A stretch of 64,000 nt of DNA from Auanema rhodensis (GCA_964057225.1 OZ059898.1:9362001-9426000), one strand, 5' to 3'. Counted from the stretch's first letter, positions 26,301-36,600 are shown. The notes: generated by a model from the letters alone, not told the origin. Made by a program: numbers and translations.

Positions 26301-27552
26301 AGAATTTCCTGTGTTCCAACACTTATTAAAGAGGTAAGGATCAGTAGAAAGTTACGTACTGGCTCAAATTCATTCGAAGGACTGAAATTATAGAAAAAAG
26401 TGTTTCTCTTATAATTTTTTAAGATAGCTTACTTCACCAAATATGATTTTATGAGATTGTATCCATTGGCTAACCGAAAATCCTCCAGTAGGTCGTCTGA
26501 ACTTTGTGACGAATCCTAAAATGTTATATTTTGAAATATATGATTTTCATATATCTTACTTTCAGAATACATAAAAGACAAACTATCATATCTACAGATT
26601 CTTGTGTGGAAAGTTTTGCATTTGAACAGTTTGCCAAATATGATTTCAAACATTTTTTATTATGAATATAGGAGATCACTTGTGGTGATAAAGCCTTAAT
26701 ATAAACAATTTAAAAATATATCACTACTGTACAACACCTTGTTACTGAGAAACTCTAGAGATCTTCCGATTGTACGTCTCCAAAGTATGTTGTGCGAGGA
26801 AACGACTGAAGAGCCGCCAATAAATAGCAAAACCAGATCATCCTTTCTAGCTAAATCTTCCGAGACATGGCTATATGTAGTTTATAAGGACATTTAATTG
26901 ACAAAAAGACTACCTATGAACGCAAAGCTTAGAAAGTACAGAAAACAGTAAATCATTTAAATCATTCAACTCGGATTTAACTTCTGGTTCCTCAGGCAAA
27001 TCCAAAAATAAATAAAGAGCTTTAACTAAAGTGCTGGGAAACGAGGCTTGAACCATAGCAGGAATTATTTTCGAATCATTTCTTAAATTAATTTTTAAAA
27101 TTCGAAATAGTAAACTGATATACATTTGTAATAGATATTCCATCGATTTTAACATTGACCATCCTTTTTCGTTTGCAGTTGGTTTCAAAAACGTAGCTAT
27201 AGCTGAAGCTGCTTCTACTGTTCCTTCACTTGTAGCTCTAGAAGGACAATAACGCACGATTCGGCAAGGAGAAATTACCTTTGTCTTATTTCACGAACAA
27301 AAAAAGAAGATAAATAGAATGCAAAATTTGAAACATCTTGGAACTCGCCTACCAATTCTAAAGGGTTATACATTTCCATAACCTACAACATTATATAAAA
27401 TTTATTTTTTTGGGTTTCATTTTTTAATTAACCTTGCTGAATAAGGGTAGCAAACGGCTTGGATCAAGATCATTGTGCGAGTTAGAGTGTAATTTTGTCA
27501 ACTCAGAGAAAGTTTTTCTCAAATGCAGCAGCGTTAAAGCCTTTTCTGTCAT
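14322..27552 (-). CDS. WDFY3: WDFY3/Alfy-like BEACH, WD40 and FYVE scaffold protein
   Basis: A giant scaffold (roughly 3,300 residues) that in other animals links ubiquitinated aggregates to the autophagy machinery. The start [18 protein letters not shown] (27552) resembles the vertebrate N-terminus (LMHLRRLFTEL). In order: an alpha-solenoid of armadillo type (27500-24000); a concanavalin-like domain near 23700-23000 ([20 protein letters not shown]); a PH-BEACH domain near 17850-17560 ([13 protein letters not shown]); and a BEACH domain 17500-16250 ([84 protein letters not shown]). WD40 repeats follow at 16100-14600, and a C-terminal FYVE finger at 14560-14330 ([32 protein letters not shown]), ending TGA at 14322. 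The FYVE finger after the WD repeats separates it from neurobeachin. Dozens of exons are split by introns of about 45-60 bases. It converges with the FATP gene, 281 bases away. Confidence 0.92.
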
Positions 27553-28193
27553 AATATTCTAGAATATAAACATTGTTTAGTTAAAACATCATAATCACCT
27601 TTCGATCTTATAAACTGGCCATCGTTTATCATATTACAATGATTTCATTGATAAAAGTCTATGAATCAATAGAAGTAAAGATAAGTCAATTTTCCATTGA
27701 ACAATAAAGCGTGTAGCCGCGTTGCAGGGGCCTGGTCGATAGGGCACACTTGCGGAGGAAAAGTCTCTCCTTCTTTATTTGGAGACGAAATGTGCAATAC
27801 CAGACAATATGATTAGGAATTTGAAATTCTTATCGGAATGCTAAATTGATCCAACAGCTGAATTTTCTTGATAATTAAATAATTCCGTTTCCGATCTTGA
27901 AAGATAAGAGAGCAGGGAGTATTCTTTGTTTTGATTCCCACTTAAAAACTGTTCTGTGAAACTGATGGTTTTCCTATACCAATAATGTTATCACCTAAAA
28001 TAATCCCGAAGCGCAGAACTGGAATTCATTTTTCAGTTGTCACATTTAGCCAAACATCCTACGTGACAGGTGCCTATTTAACGAAGTTTCACCACGTTGT
28101 CTTTCATTCTTTCTATTCGGGTTTTGATTTTGTTACACTTTCAACAATATTGCAGTTTAAGCGCTTACTATTTCTTGTAGTTGCATTTCAACT
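27553..28193. other. Divergent intergenic region (WDFY3 / CBS)
   Basis: This 641-base spacer lies between the divergent WDFY3 and CBS starts and presumably carries both promoters. A GC-richer patch at 27715-27780 (GCGTTGCAGGGGCCTGGTCG) stands out from the AT-rich surroundings. I found no cloverleaf or other RNA fold in it by eye. TTTCTTGTAG at 28171-28180, 13 bases before the CBS ATG, is a likely trans-splice acceptor. Confidence 0.4.
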
Positions 28194-30957
28194 ATGGCAT
28201 CCGTATCACCAAAAGTCCTAACAAATATATCTCAATTTTGTGGACAAACTCCATTAGTCCCGCTTACTAGACTATCCAAGCAATTGAACATTAATTGCAA
28301 AATAGGTAAAATCTTTTGAATTTTTAAAACTAAAAATGCATAAAACGTTTTAGCGATCAAATTGGAGTACTTAAATCCTGGAGGATCCTGGCATTGCCGA
28401 AACGCCGAATCTCTCGTTCAAGTAATTTCTTCCTCATTATACTATAAATATTTATATCCAATAGAAATATGAAAATATAAATAATGAAGGGACTCGCTTA
28501 CAATCTCATCATCATATTGTTTGTGGTTGTATTCCTGCTTTCGCCATTAGTCTTGGAGTAGTATGCGCTACCCGCAATTACAAGTCAGACATAAGTAGTA
28601 TATGTAGTTATTCCCTTCATTTTTAGATTGACTGTAGTTGTGCCTTGCTATATTTCAGAAGGGAGTTTTAATGTTCTCGAACAGATGGGTGTCCAGGTGG
28701 ATAACTTGTTTCATTGTAAAAAAAAATTGTTTCACAGGTTATCAAAGACGATAGTTTCATAGAACATGCCGTATCACTAAAAGTTGAGAACAAATATCTA
28801 ATTTCTCCGGTAATTAATTCGACATATCAAATTGTCATTGTTATTGTTTCAGCACACAGAAAAATCAATCAGAAATAGTGCGATTAGCGAATTTGATAAG
28901 GTATTCTAAGGTAGAGAGTGTTTTCGTAGTAACCAACTTTAGATTCCTGTCACCAAAGTGTTTATCGCTGATAATACTGGCGAATCTGTGTTAGGTGCAG
29001 CTGAATATGTGTGTGAAATGCAACGGAATATGAAGGCATGTACAAATTACTTAACCTAGATATTATCTACATTCAACAGGTGCATGGCGTTGTTTGCAAG
29101 TTTCATGAACATGATGTCGTCAGTTTAAACGAAAAAATCGCTTCTGATAATCAGATTGTTGAATTGGATAATGTAGATAAAAAGGTATTATTAATAATCA
29201 ATGTATATAACAACAGTTTAATTATAACAGGATGCTTATAAATTGGCCAGAATGCTTATTCATGAGGAAGGGATTATGTGTGGACCATCTACAGGAGCAG
29301 CGTTAGTAGCTGCTCTTCGGCATCTTAGTGATGTTTCTAAAGACGAATATCTTGTGGTCATTGCAGAAGATGGCATCCGTGATTACATGTACAGTAATGA
29401 ACGGATAAGATTTTACTTACTAATTCTTTTTAAAGAAATGAATTTCTTGACGACGATTGGCTCATCGCCAATAATATTGATGTTCCATATAAAAAATCCT
29501 GTTTTGCACCTAATGAGTAAGTTTTTTTTTCTTATATATAATACTGTTTTTGAAGGTCTTACGATCCATCAGTTTTAATATATGATCCAACTACCCTTTC
29601 AACTGAATGGAAGAAAGACTCTGTGCATCACACCTGGACAAATCTCTCCTACTCTATAAAATCTCCAAGGTACTGTCTCTGACCTGTTCAGCTTATATAG
29701 AATACCATAGATTCGAGAGGCCTGCAGGAGTTGTGAACTCGCTTTTAGAAATGGTGGGAAATACACCTCTTGTAAAACTTCAACGTCTCCCCAAGATGCA
29801 TGGTGTCAACTGTAACATCTGTAAATATATATATATATATAGAGAGAAAACTTATTATTTTAATTCAGTTGTAAAATGCGAGTTTTTAAATGCTGGTGGA
29901 TCAATCAAAGATAGAATTGCGCTGAGAATGATTGAACTGGCGGAACAAGAAGGCAAACTAAAGCCGGGTATGACGATAATTGAGCCGACGTCTGGAAATA
30001 CGGGAATAGGATTGTCCTTGGCAGCTGCAGTGAAAGGATACAAGTGAAACATTTAATGATAAACGATTTGGATGTCTTAATTATTTCAGATGTATTATTG
30101 TAATGCCGAAAAAAATGTCGAAAGAAAAGGCGGTTACAATGGAAGCCCTTGGCGCAACAATTGTCAGAACTCCAAATGAAGCTTCATTTGATTCCCCTCA
30201 TTCGCATATAGGAGTTGCATTAAGACTACAGGCTGAAATACCAGGGAGTATAATTTTAGATCAAGTAAGGTCTTGATTTAGGTTATGTTGGTTATACATA
30301 TTTCAGTATCGTAACGTTGGTAACCCATTAGCTCATTATGAACAAACAGCAACAGAAATTTTGGACAGTTTGGATGGAAAAATTGATTATTTGGTAAGTT
30401 CAATTCGAAATTTTAAAGTTTGTGAATGTATCAGGTTGCTGCTGCGGGAACAGGTGGATCTATAACGGGTCTCTCTAGAAAGATGAAAGAAATGGTACCG
30501 TCTTGTGTTATTGTTGGAGTCGATCCATATGGCTCAATCTTAGCTGATCCCAACAGCACTGTGTCACATTTCTATGAAGTAGAAGGCATTGGATACGATT
30601 TTATTCCTGGTGTTCTTGATAGAAACTGTGTGGATAAATGGATGATATCTTACGACAATGTAAGATAACAATAATGTATAGAACTATATTCCAATTTCAG
30701 TCTTCTTTCACAACCGCAAGGGAATTAATCAAATATGAAGGCATTTTGTGTGGCGGATCTTCGGGAGCAAATTTAAATGCTGCCTTAGAATTAGGAAAGA
30801 CTTTACCAGATGGCTCGAACATAGTTGTAGTGCTACCTGACGGAATAAGGAATTATTTGTAAGTATTTTTTATAAGCTGAAATATAGTTGATATTGTAGA
30901 ACAAAGTTCCTGGATAATAATTGGCTTCAAGACCGAAATTTACATACATGTGTATGA
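28194..30957 (+). CDS. cbs-1: Cystathionine beta-synthase with two tandem catalytic modules
   Basis: Condenses homocysteine and serine to cystathionine with PLP (transsulfuration). The gene encodes two fold-type II PLP modules in tandem. Module 1 (28194-29640) keeps the frame of the fold ([40 protein letters not shown]) but has GSWHCR where active enzymes have GS.KDR. The PLP lysine is therefore a histidine (codon 28392-28394). Module 2 (about 29720-30957) is canonical: [29 protein letters not shown] with the PLP lysine at 29907-29909, [55 protein letters not shown]. No haem-binding N-terminus and no C-terminal CBS (Bateman) domains are present; the frame ends right after [11 protein letters not shown]. 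This two-module layout with a dead first module is what is known for C. elegans CBS-1. Confidence 0.9.
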
Positions 30958-31655
30958 CAAATTATATCAGATTTTACAAATATATACTGTTTTGTTTTGA
31001 TAATAAATAGTTTTCATATCACTTCATTATTTATTTTTAGTAGAATAGCACTATTTTTATATCTCAAAGGTGTTCATTATTTTACTAACAGTGTTTTGTA
31101 CAGGCTCAGCCCGAGCTAAACTACAGTTCTGCTCAAAAGAAAAAGAACTACAGTTCTGCTCAAAAGAAAAAGACATATTTTAATTTTAATTTTATTTTTT
31201 TTTATTTATTTTTTAAACAACTTTATTAATAGAAATATTTATGGGTTTTTTTTATTAAAAATATGTTTTAAAAAAAATTGTTTTACCTAAAATTTCATTT
31301 CGTTTTGTTTTCTATCATTCTCGTGTTCTCAAGTTCATGACGTTCTAATTATAATAAAGCATTATTCAAAAAATAAACAGCCCCAGTTTCCCCTTCCCGG
31401 CCGTAAGCCCGCCCCTTTTGCCAAACGGTGCATACTTTTTGCTAATCTGTATAATTTAAAGGGAGACATACCTTTCAGAACGGGGGGTTTGGGTGGTTTA
31501 CACCCCAATATCGGTTTTTAGTGTTTTTTTGATTTTCTTTTGAAAAAAACTGCACTTGAGCCAAATAAACTTACGTCATTAGAAACTGAATAACAGCTCA
31601 GTCCATGTGGTTGCCGATATCTGAAATACTACCATGCTCTTCTTGGCGAAGCAAG
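30958..31655. other. Intergenic region with a 27-bp duplication
   Basis: Holds the CBS polyadenylation region, then a perfect tandem pair of a 27-base unit at 31119-31172 (ACTACAGTTCTGCTCAAAAG as core). A GC-richer stretch at 31380-31520 looks like an old transposon remnant but was not identified. No coding signal was seen. Confidence 0.45.
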
Positions 31656-31768
31656 AGTAGAGAGCAATGCCAAATTTACTAATCACGCCCCCAAACAGCT
31701 GTCAAAAACATACTTTTCACGAGACAGCGCATGGACCCAAAAAAATGCAAGATTAAATTTTTTTAGTT
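31656..31768 (+). mobile_element. Solo Polinton terminal-repeat fragment
   Basis: Begins AGTAGAGAGCAATGCCAAAT and continues with the CACGCCCCCAAACAGCTGTC and AAAACATACTTTT blocks that open the other Polintons here. It then jumps to GCGCATGGAC and an AT-rich tail. Compared with the three larger copies it has point differences and lacks most of the tandem CAGCTG units. It appears to be an older, decayed end of the same family lying just upstream of the mariner element. Confidence 0.7.
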
Positions 31769-31912
31769 TGTTTATTTGTTTAGATTGATTTACATTATAC
31801 TGTTATAATTACTATTCGAGTTACCTTGAACATTTCGTGGCTGTTCCATTATGGTTCATTTATCTTCTGATAGATAATCTATTTCGTAATAATGGCTGTG
31901 CATGACATAATA

Positions 31913-32847
31913 TTAGGTGTGTAAGTTGAAACGCGGCCACCGGTTAGAATTTGAAAAAACTGTGCTAAGTTTACAAAATTTAAAATTTTTTAGAAATGAA
32001 TTACAAAATTTGAATATATTTAAATATAATAAAACCTAAAAAAGTTTAAAAATTTAAATTTTTTTTGCTTTAAAAAACTTTTTTTTTGCGTCTTTTTTTT
32101 CTCGTTTTTCATTATGGATGTAACGCATATGCGCCACGTCCTTCTTTCTCATTTCGAAAGTGGTGTTTCTGCTCATGAAGCCTACCACAAAATGAGAGCT
32201 GTATATGGAGATTCTTCTCCAGTCTACAGCACATGTAAAAAGTGGTTCGCCCGCTTTAAATCCGGCGAGATCGATCTTGCAGATCGTCTGCGACCCGGTG
32301 CCGTTCAGAAGTTCAGTGATTCTGACCTTCAGAATGCTCTCTATCAGAATCCTGGAGCAACCCAACTCCAGATTGGGAAAAAACTGAAAGTCAGCAGAGT
32401 TGCTGTTTCACATCGGCTTAAAAAAATGGGGAAAATTCATAAATTTTCTCCATTTTCCCCGCATCTCCTGTCTAAGAGCAATCTCAGAACAAGAGTTGAT
32501 TCAGCTCAAAATCTTCTGAATTTGAGCCGAAGAAGGGTTTTTTTTAAAGGGTTAGTGACTGAAGATGAGAAGTGGATTCTCTACTCTAATCCAACAAGGC
32601 CAAAGTTTTGGGTTAGCCCAGCAGAGGAAGTTCCTATGACACCAAAGGCCAACACACAAACGGCAAAAAAAGCTCTTTTGTCCGTTTTCTGGAATGAAAA
32701 CGGAGTTCTCCACTATGAGCTTTTACCTTACGGTAGAACCATAGATGGAGAGTTCTATTCTGAGCAACTCAGACGGCTCAATGTTGCCATTGAAGCTCGA
32801 GAGGAGCTCAGAAGCAGGCGCGTGACGTTGTTACACGACAACGCGCG
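31913..32847 (+). mobile_element. Mariner element, 5' part, cut by Polinton A
   Basis: A TTAGGTGTGTAAGTTGAAAC sequence directly after a TA dinucleotide at 31911 resembles the ends of mariner elements (compare CCAGGTGTACAAGT). The transposase ORF begins 200 bases further on. The element stops abruptly at 32847, where the AGTAGAGAG terminus of Polinton A begins; the 3' part is not found elsewhere in the window. Confidence 0.7.
32114..32847 (+). pseudogene. Mariner transposase, truncated by Polinton insertion
   Basis: The N-terminal helix-turn-helix pair resembles mariner/SETMAR-type transposases (HFESGVSAHEAYHKMRAVYG, CKKWFARFKSGEIDLADR; second HTH near ATQLQIGKKLKVSRVAVSHR). The first catalytic Asp is in VTEDEKWILY and the second in LLHDNAR. 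The ORF runs to 32911, but everything after 32847 is translated Polinton end. The third catalytic Asp and the C-terminus of the transposase are missing, so the gene is dead here. The expected SHS[VL]AR-type region and third Asp should lie beyond the right end of Polinton A, outside the window. Confidence 0.85.
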
Positions 32848-33040
32848 AGTAGAGAGCCATGCCGAATTTACTAACCACGCCCCCAAACAGTTGCTAAAAA
32901 CATACTTTTGAGGGTGTCAGCTGCTAAAAACATACTTTTGGGGGCGTCAGCTGTCAAAATCATATTTTCGGCGTCAGCTGTCAAAAACATACTTTTCCTC
33001 CCGAGGCAGGCTCTCGAGCCTGCGCATGGATCAAAATGCA
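32848..33040 (+). repeat. Polinton A terminal repeat: tandem CAGCTG-containing units
   Basis: After the AGTAGAGAG terminus come four units of about 27-32 bases, each built as (A)CAG(C/T)TG.(C/T)AAAA.CATA(C/T)TTT followed by a G-rich GGGGGCGTC spacer. Three carry the self-complementary CAGCTG core or a one-base variant. The same block opens Polinton C at 49209 and, in variant form, Polinton B at 35697. Confidence 0.85.
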
Positions 33041-33391
33041 TGATTTTTTTTAAAATCTTTTTTTTAAAATTATTTTTTAATGTATTTTTAAATGAATTTT
33101 TATTATTTATATATTTGTTAATTGTATTTGTAAATATTTTTAAAATTATTTCTTTTTAAATGTATTTTTAATATTTATATATGTTTTAAATATTATTATT
33201 TAATTATTTCTTTTTAAATGTATTTTATATATTTTTAAAATTATCTCCTTCTAAATGTATTTTTAATATTTATACTTTTGAATAAACTTTTTAATATATA
33301 TTGTTTTTGTTTTAATTTATAAAATTTGAATTTTTTTAAAAGGTAATCAATATGTTCACCGTACCTCTTATGGGTTAATCAATGGAACTCA

Positions 33392-33470
33392 TATCGAAGG
33401 TTAATTCGATAAGAAGTAATAAATATTTAAACTAAATTTAATGAAACACATATCGAAGGTTAATTCGATA
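33392..33470. promoter_or_regulatory. Two palindromic iterons in Polinton A
   Basis: The 20-base inverted repeat TATCGAAGGTTAATTCGATA (arms TATCGAA/TTCGATA, spacer GGTTAA) is present at 33392-33411 and 33451-33470, 59 bases apart. The same sequence recurs twice or three times at the matching place in Polintons B and C. Being palindromic, repeated, evenly spaced and conserved, it is probably a protein-binding site (replication or end recognition), but no function is shown. Confidence 0.85.
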
Positions 33471-34319
33471 AGATCGTTAAAACAGGTGCACTACACATGT
33501 ACCACATGGCAAAAGTTGTGTTCATAAAAATATGATAAATAGCTGTACACCACATCTACCCATAACGCTAAAGAATACTTACTATGCCAAGGGGTCATGA
33601 GTATATACAAATATTTTCAAACTTTTTAACATCAAAAATGTTACTTTAAAGTAATTGTTGTTGTAGCCCTAATAGTTTATAAATGTTCTGATAGCTAATG
33701 TATTTCATAACTATGTTCAAGAATAGAATAAATGTTTCGTAATATATTTATTGAACAATAAATTTTCATTTAAAATTAGAACATGTGTTAACATTTTGTA
33801 AGAGTTTCTTTTTTACAAAGTGTCTGAAAATGTTGTACTTGTAATCGGATGTGTACAAGTCTGTTTTTCGCAACAATCCTGCGTTTCCTCAGTGGGATCC
33901 AACATTTTGAATTAGTCTTTCCTAAACTATAAAAATAAGAATGTACCACAGCTGTTATAATAAGAATATGGATACAATATTAAACGATCCTATTGTAATC
34001 TTCCACAATTTTGGATGACAGTTGTTATTGTATAGGGACTTGTCACAAATGAGTTGAATTATTGTTAAATATTTGGATTTACGAAATCGAATGCTGTAAC
34101 AAGTAATTAATAAGCGGATAGTTTACAGGTTGTTAATCCGGCAACTGTTGGCGCAATCGGTGTGTTTTAGCGCATTTGGCAGCTGTTTGCGTAACAAATT
34201 GCTAATTAATGTATAAATACATATATTTGTTGTAATATATAACAAATAGAAAAGCCGCATACAGCAGTCAGCTGTTTTGTGAAAGAGGCGGAGTGGGTAG
34301 AACTTTACAACAAAGTTTG
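33471..34319. other. AT-rich non-coding part of Polinton A
   Basis: No ORF of note. It ends in a promoter-like zone shared with Polinton C (GTTTACAGGTT...CAACTGTTGGC near 34123-34150). Between the iterons and that zone the sequence is not obviously alike in the two copies, so it is probably unconstrained. Confidence 0.4.
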
Positions 34320-34328
34320 TATAAAAGG
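34320..34328 (+). promoter_or_regulatory. TATA-like box before the zinc-protein gene
   Basis: TATAAAAGG at 34320 is matched by the same nine bases at 50504 in Polinton C, each within a conserved TTTGTATAAAAGGT context. They lie 263 and 159 bases upstream of the corresponding start codons, and TTTCAG follows at 34357. A core promoter is the simplest reading. Confidence 0.55.
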
Positions 34329-34361
34329 TGGCAAAATTTTTTAGACCGAAATTTGCATTTC

Positions 34362-34481
34362 AGCTCCGCCAACAACTCGACTCTACGATCCAGCTCTGTC
34401 AACAAGTCTACTCTCCGATCCAGCTCCGCCACCAAGTCTTCACGCCGATCCACCTCTGCCACCAAGTCGACGATCTGATCC
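34362..34481. repeat. 30-bp tandem repeat, four units (Polinton A only)
   Basis: Four units with an exact 30-base period (starts 34362, 34392, 34422, 34452), each of form AGCTC.GCCA.CAAGTC....C.CCGATCC. Polinton C has about one related unit at 50540, so the array expanded in A. Because the period is a multiple of three it creates open frames on both strands, but these are by-products. Confidence 0.85.
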
Positions 34482-34582
34482 AACGTCAACAAACTGCTGC
34501 TAGGACTTTCCTCTACTCTACTTGGACCCTAGACGTAAAAGTTCGTTTTTGTTTAGGAAAAGCCTCCAATTGGGCTACAAAC

Positions 34583-35176
34583 ATGTAGCGTTCCGCTCTT
34601 GTTGATGTAGAGAATATTGTACCTTCGACACCGGAACCGGATGTTCCACGACCACCCACACCAGGACCCAACTTTGCTGCCACATTCTTTGGTAAGGTTT
34701 TATTTTTGTTATTAATTATTTTTTGTTTAGACACACCAAAAAAGCAGGTACAAATCTCAAAGGATAGCTCTCCACAGCAGCCTGTAGTTATGAGACCAAT
34801 ATGTCTCTGCAAAACTTGTAGGGATACATTGCAAGTCGTAGACGAGTACCACTGTTTCAGCCTCTGTGTCAAGTGTAGAGCGAGGAATGATGCCTTAGGG
34901 CTTTTAAAAGTTTTCCGTCATTATAAACCTGAAAATTCAACAATCAATGTAAGATTATAAAATTATTAATTCTAATTATTATTTTTTCTTTTACAGATGC
35001 GTTCCTATTCTAGCATGTCATCAAAACAATTGTTGAATAATATGGGTTACATTGCCATTTATACTGATGAGTCAACTGTCAAGTCTTTTGGTTATAAGCA
35101 GAATGTGTTCTACTTTAAATTAAGTCAACAGGCGCTCAACTTGAATATGCTTATCCGTTTTGATCCATCGTTTTGA
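34583..35176 (+). pseudogene. Polinton terminal zinc-ribbon protein, copy with nonsense codon 2
   Basis: Same three-exon gene as at 50663 in Polinton C, with introns at 34691-34730 and about 34952-34997. The ATG at 34583 is followed directly by TAG (34586-34588), so this copy cannot be made from that start. No other in-frame ATG occurs before exon 2. The rest is intact and conserved, including the proline-rich exon-1 end (PRPPTPGPNF), the cysteine block RPICLCKTCRD...YHCFSLCVKCR, and the end QNVFYFKLSQ...RFDPSF. Function unknown. Confidence 0.7.
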
Positions 35177-35472
35177 CTACAACAAGCACAAACTGTTTAA
35201 TGGACAGTTGGTTGATTTTGTTATGTTATATTTAAATTTTCTTAGCCGTAACATTTTTTTTCCAGCTCTTGAAGTTTGAAATTATCTATCAACAGCCGAC
35301 TCTCTAACCAACTGGTAAGCATTGAAAATTTTAATATTAATCAGTTTATAATTATAGGTTATATCATTGTCTTGCCTTTTATGTTTTGCTGGTTTTTTAT
35401 TGTTACAATATGAACGATTGATCAAATAAATCATTTATTATTAATACAATTGTTTACAACAACAGTGAAAAA
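35177..35472. other. Polinton A spacer between zinc-protein and integrase genes
   Basis: Convergent 3' region of two genes. It matches 51242-51538 of Polinton C in patches (AGCCGTAACATTTTTTTT, TTTTGCTGGTTTTTTATTGT). Nothing else is seen. Confidence 0.4.
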
Positions 35473-35623
35473 TTATACATTTAAATTTTCTGCATCTATC
35501 CATTCATTAAAGTTGTCGGGATAGCCACTCCATTTTACAAATACTTGGCGTTTACCATTTCGTGTACGCTCTTTCAAAACTTTCTCAATATAGTACTGGT
35601 TGCTTTTATTAGTAGCCAACACA
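35473..35623 (-). pseudogene. Polinton A integrase, 3' exon fragment (chromodomain)
   Basis: Reads in reverse from the stop at 35473-35475 through a chromodomain core (VFVKWSGYPDNFNEWIDAEN) and part of the linker. It is then interrupted at 35623 by the left end of Polinton B. The sequence continues, with a duplicated AACACA, at 49132-49208. The gene is broken a second time there by Polinton C, so only about 75 codons remain in the window. Confidence 0.85.
35618..35623. repeat. Target-site duplication of Polinton B, left copy
   Basis: AACACA immediately before the AGTAGAGAG terminus. An identical AACACA follows the CTCTCTACT terminus at 49132-49137. Six bases is the known target duplication size of Polintons. 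Confidence 0.92.
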
Positions 35624-35901
35624 AGTAGAGAGCCGTGCAAAATTTACTAACCACGCCCCCAAACAGTTGCTAAAAACATACTTTTGAAGGCGCGCTAGTA
35701 GAGAGCCGTGCAAAATTTACTAACCACGCCCCCGAACAGCTGTCAAAAACATACTTTTGGGGGCGTCAGCTGCTAAAAACATACTTTTGGGGCGCGTCAG
35801 CTGTCAAAAACATATTTTTGAGCGTCAGCTGTTAAAATCATATTTTGGGATCATGGTTCATGGATTTTCCTTTTTTAAATTTAAAAATCATGATTTAAAG
35901 C

Positions 35902-35955
<54 letters not shown>

Positions 35956-36600
35956 TATTTTAAATTTGTTTATTCAAATGTATGTATATAGTTTTAATTA
36001 CTTTTAAATATATTAAGTAAAAATAAAAATTATAAATTTTAAATATTTAAATATTTAAATATGTAAATTTGTTTTTTAAATTTTATTTATTTATTAAATT
36101 TATTAATAATGTTTGTTTACTTATTTTGTTTATTTTTTATTGTATTGTGTTTGTATTGTTTTTATTTTAAAGAACAGTAAAATTTTTGCATGTATATCGT
36201 TTTGTTCACCGTACTTGTTACGGGTAATTCAATGGAACACATATCGAAGGTTAATTCGATAAGAACGATATGAAATACAAAATTTAATGGAACACATATC
36301 GAAGGTTAATTCGATAAGAACGATATAAAATACCAAAATTTAATGGAACACATATCGAAAGTTAATTCGATAAGAACGACATTAAATTATTAATTTTTGA
36401 AATTACAAATTGTTATTAATTATATTTATTCTAACAAGTAAAGGTTTCAAATTATAATAAAAGATTAGTTTTAAACTTTATGTTACTAATATAACAATAC
36501 AATAACTCTATAGAGCACACATTGAAGGTAAATACGACGGGATTAACAAACAGTTGCGCTGACCTCAATGAAACGCATAAAGTTAATTTAATAAGAACTA
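35624..36600 (+). repeat. Polinton B left terminal repeat with duplicated head
   Basis: The terminus AGTAGAGAGCCGTGCAAAAT occurs twice, at 35624 and 35697, so the first 73 bases are duplicated. CAGCTG-containing tandem units follow to about 35850, then a run of 44 T (35906-35949), AT-rich sequence and the iterons. A segment at 36373-36600 is nearly identical to 49834-50046 of Polinton C. Since B and C lie in opposite orientations, this shared part is the true extent of the ancestral inverted repeat, about 0.85-0.95 kb. Confidence 0.8.
36242..36372. promoter_or_regulatory. Three palindromic iterons in Polinton B
   Basis: Copies of TATCGAAGGTTAATTCGATA at 36242-36261 and 36297-36316, and a one-base variant at 36353-36372, spaced 55 and 56 bases. 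Each is preceded by AATGGAACACA and followed by AGAACGA, so the whole unit of about 55 bases is repeated. This lies in the end nearest the polymerase gene. Confidence 0.87.

Larger units (their letters stand above)
32848..35623 (+). mobile_element. Polinton A, left part
   Basis: Starts with AGTAGAGAGCCATGCCG inside the mariner gene; the preceding CGCGCG (32842-32847) is the presumed 6-bp target site. It holds a tandem CAGCTG repeat block, two palindromic iterons, a small zinc-protein gene with a nonsense codon, and the 3' end of an integrase gene on the minus strand. That integrase gene is broken at 35623 by Polinton B and resumes at 49132. The right end of this element is outside the window. 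It is the oldest of the three large copies, as it hosts the other two. Confidence 0.85.

Noticed and set aside
27700..27790. GC-richer patch considered as a tRNA or small RNA gene
   Set aside because: No T-loop GGTTCGAATCC-type box and no cloverleaf could be drawn.
27985..28221. ORF upstream of and overlapping the CBS start
   Set aside because: It overlaps the CBS start in another frame and crosses the likely trans-splice acceptor; no similarity seen.
32128..32365. Minus-strand ORF opposite the mariner transposase
   Set aside because: Shadow of the transposase frame; no recognisable motif.
34268..34492. Minus-strand ORF with leucine-rich ten-residue repeats (DLVAELDRRV-like), coiled-coil in appearance
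   Set aside because: It is the antisense reading of the 30-bp tandem repeat; the period divisible by three makes several frames open. Not kept in Polinton C.
35757..35951. ORF ending in a poly-phenylalanine run
   Set aside because: Translation of terminal repeat units and a 44-base T run; no coding character.
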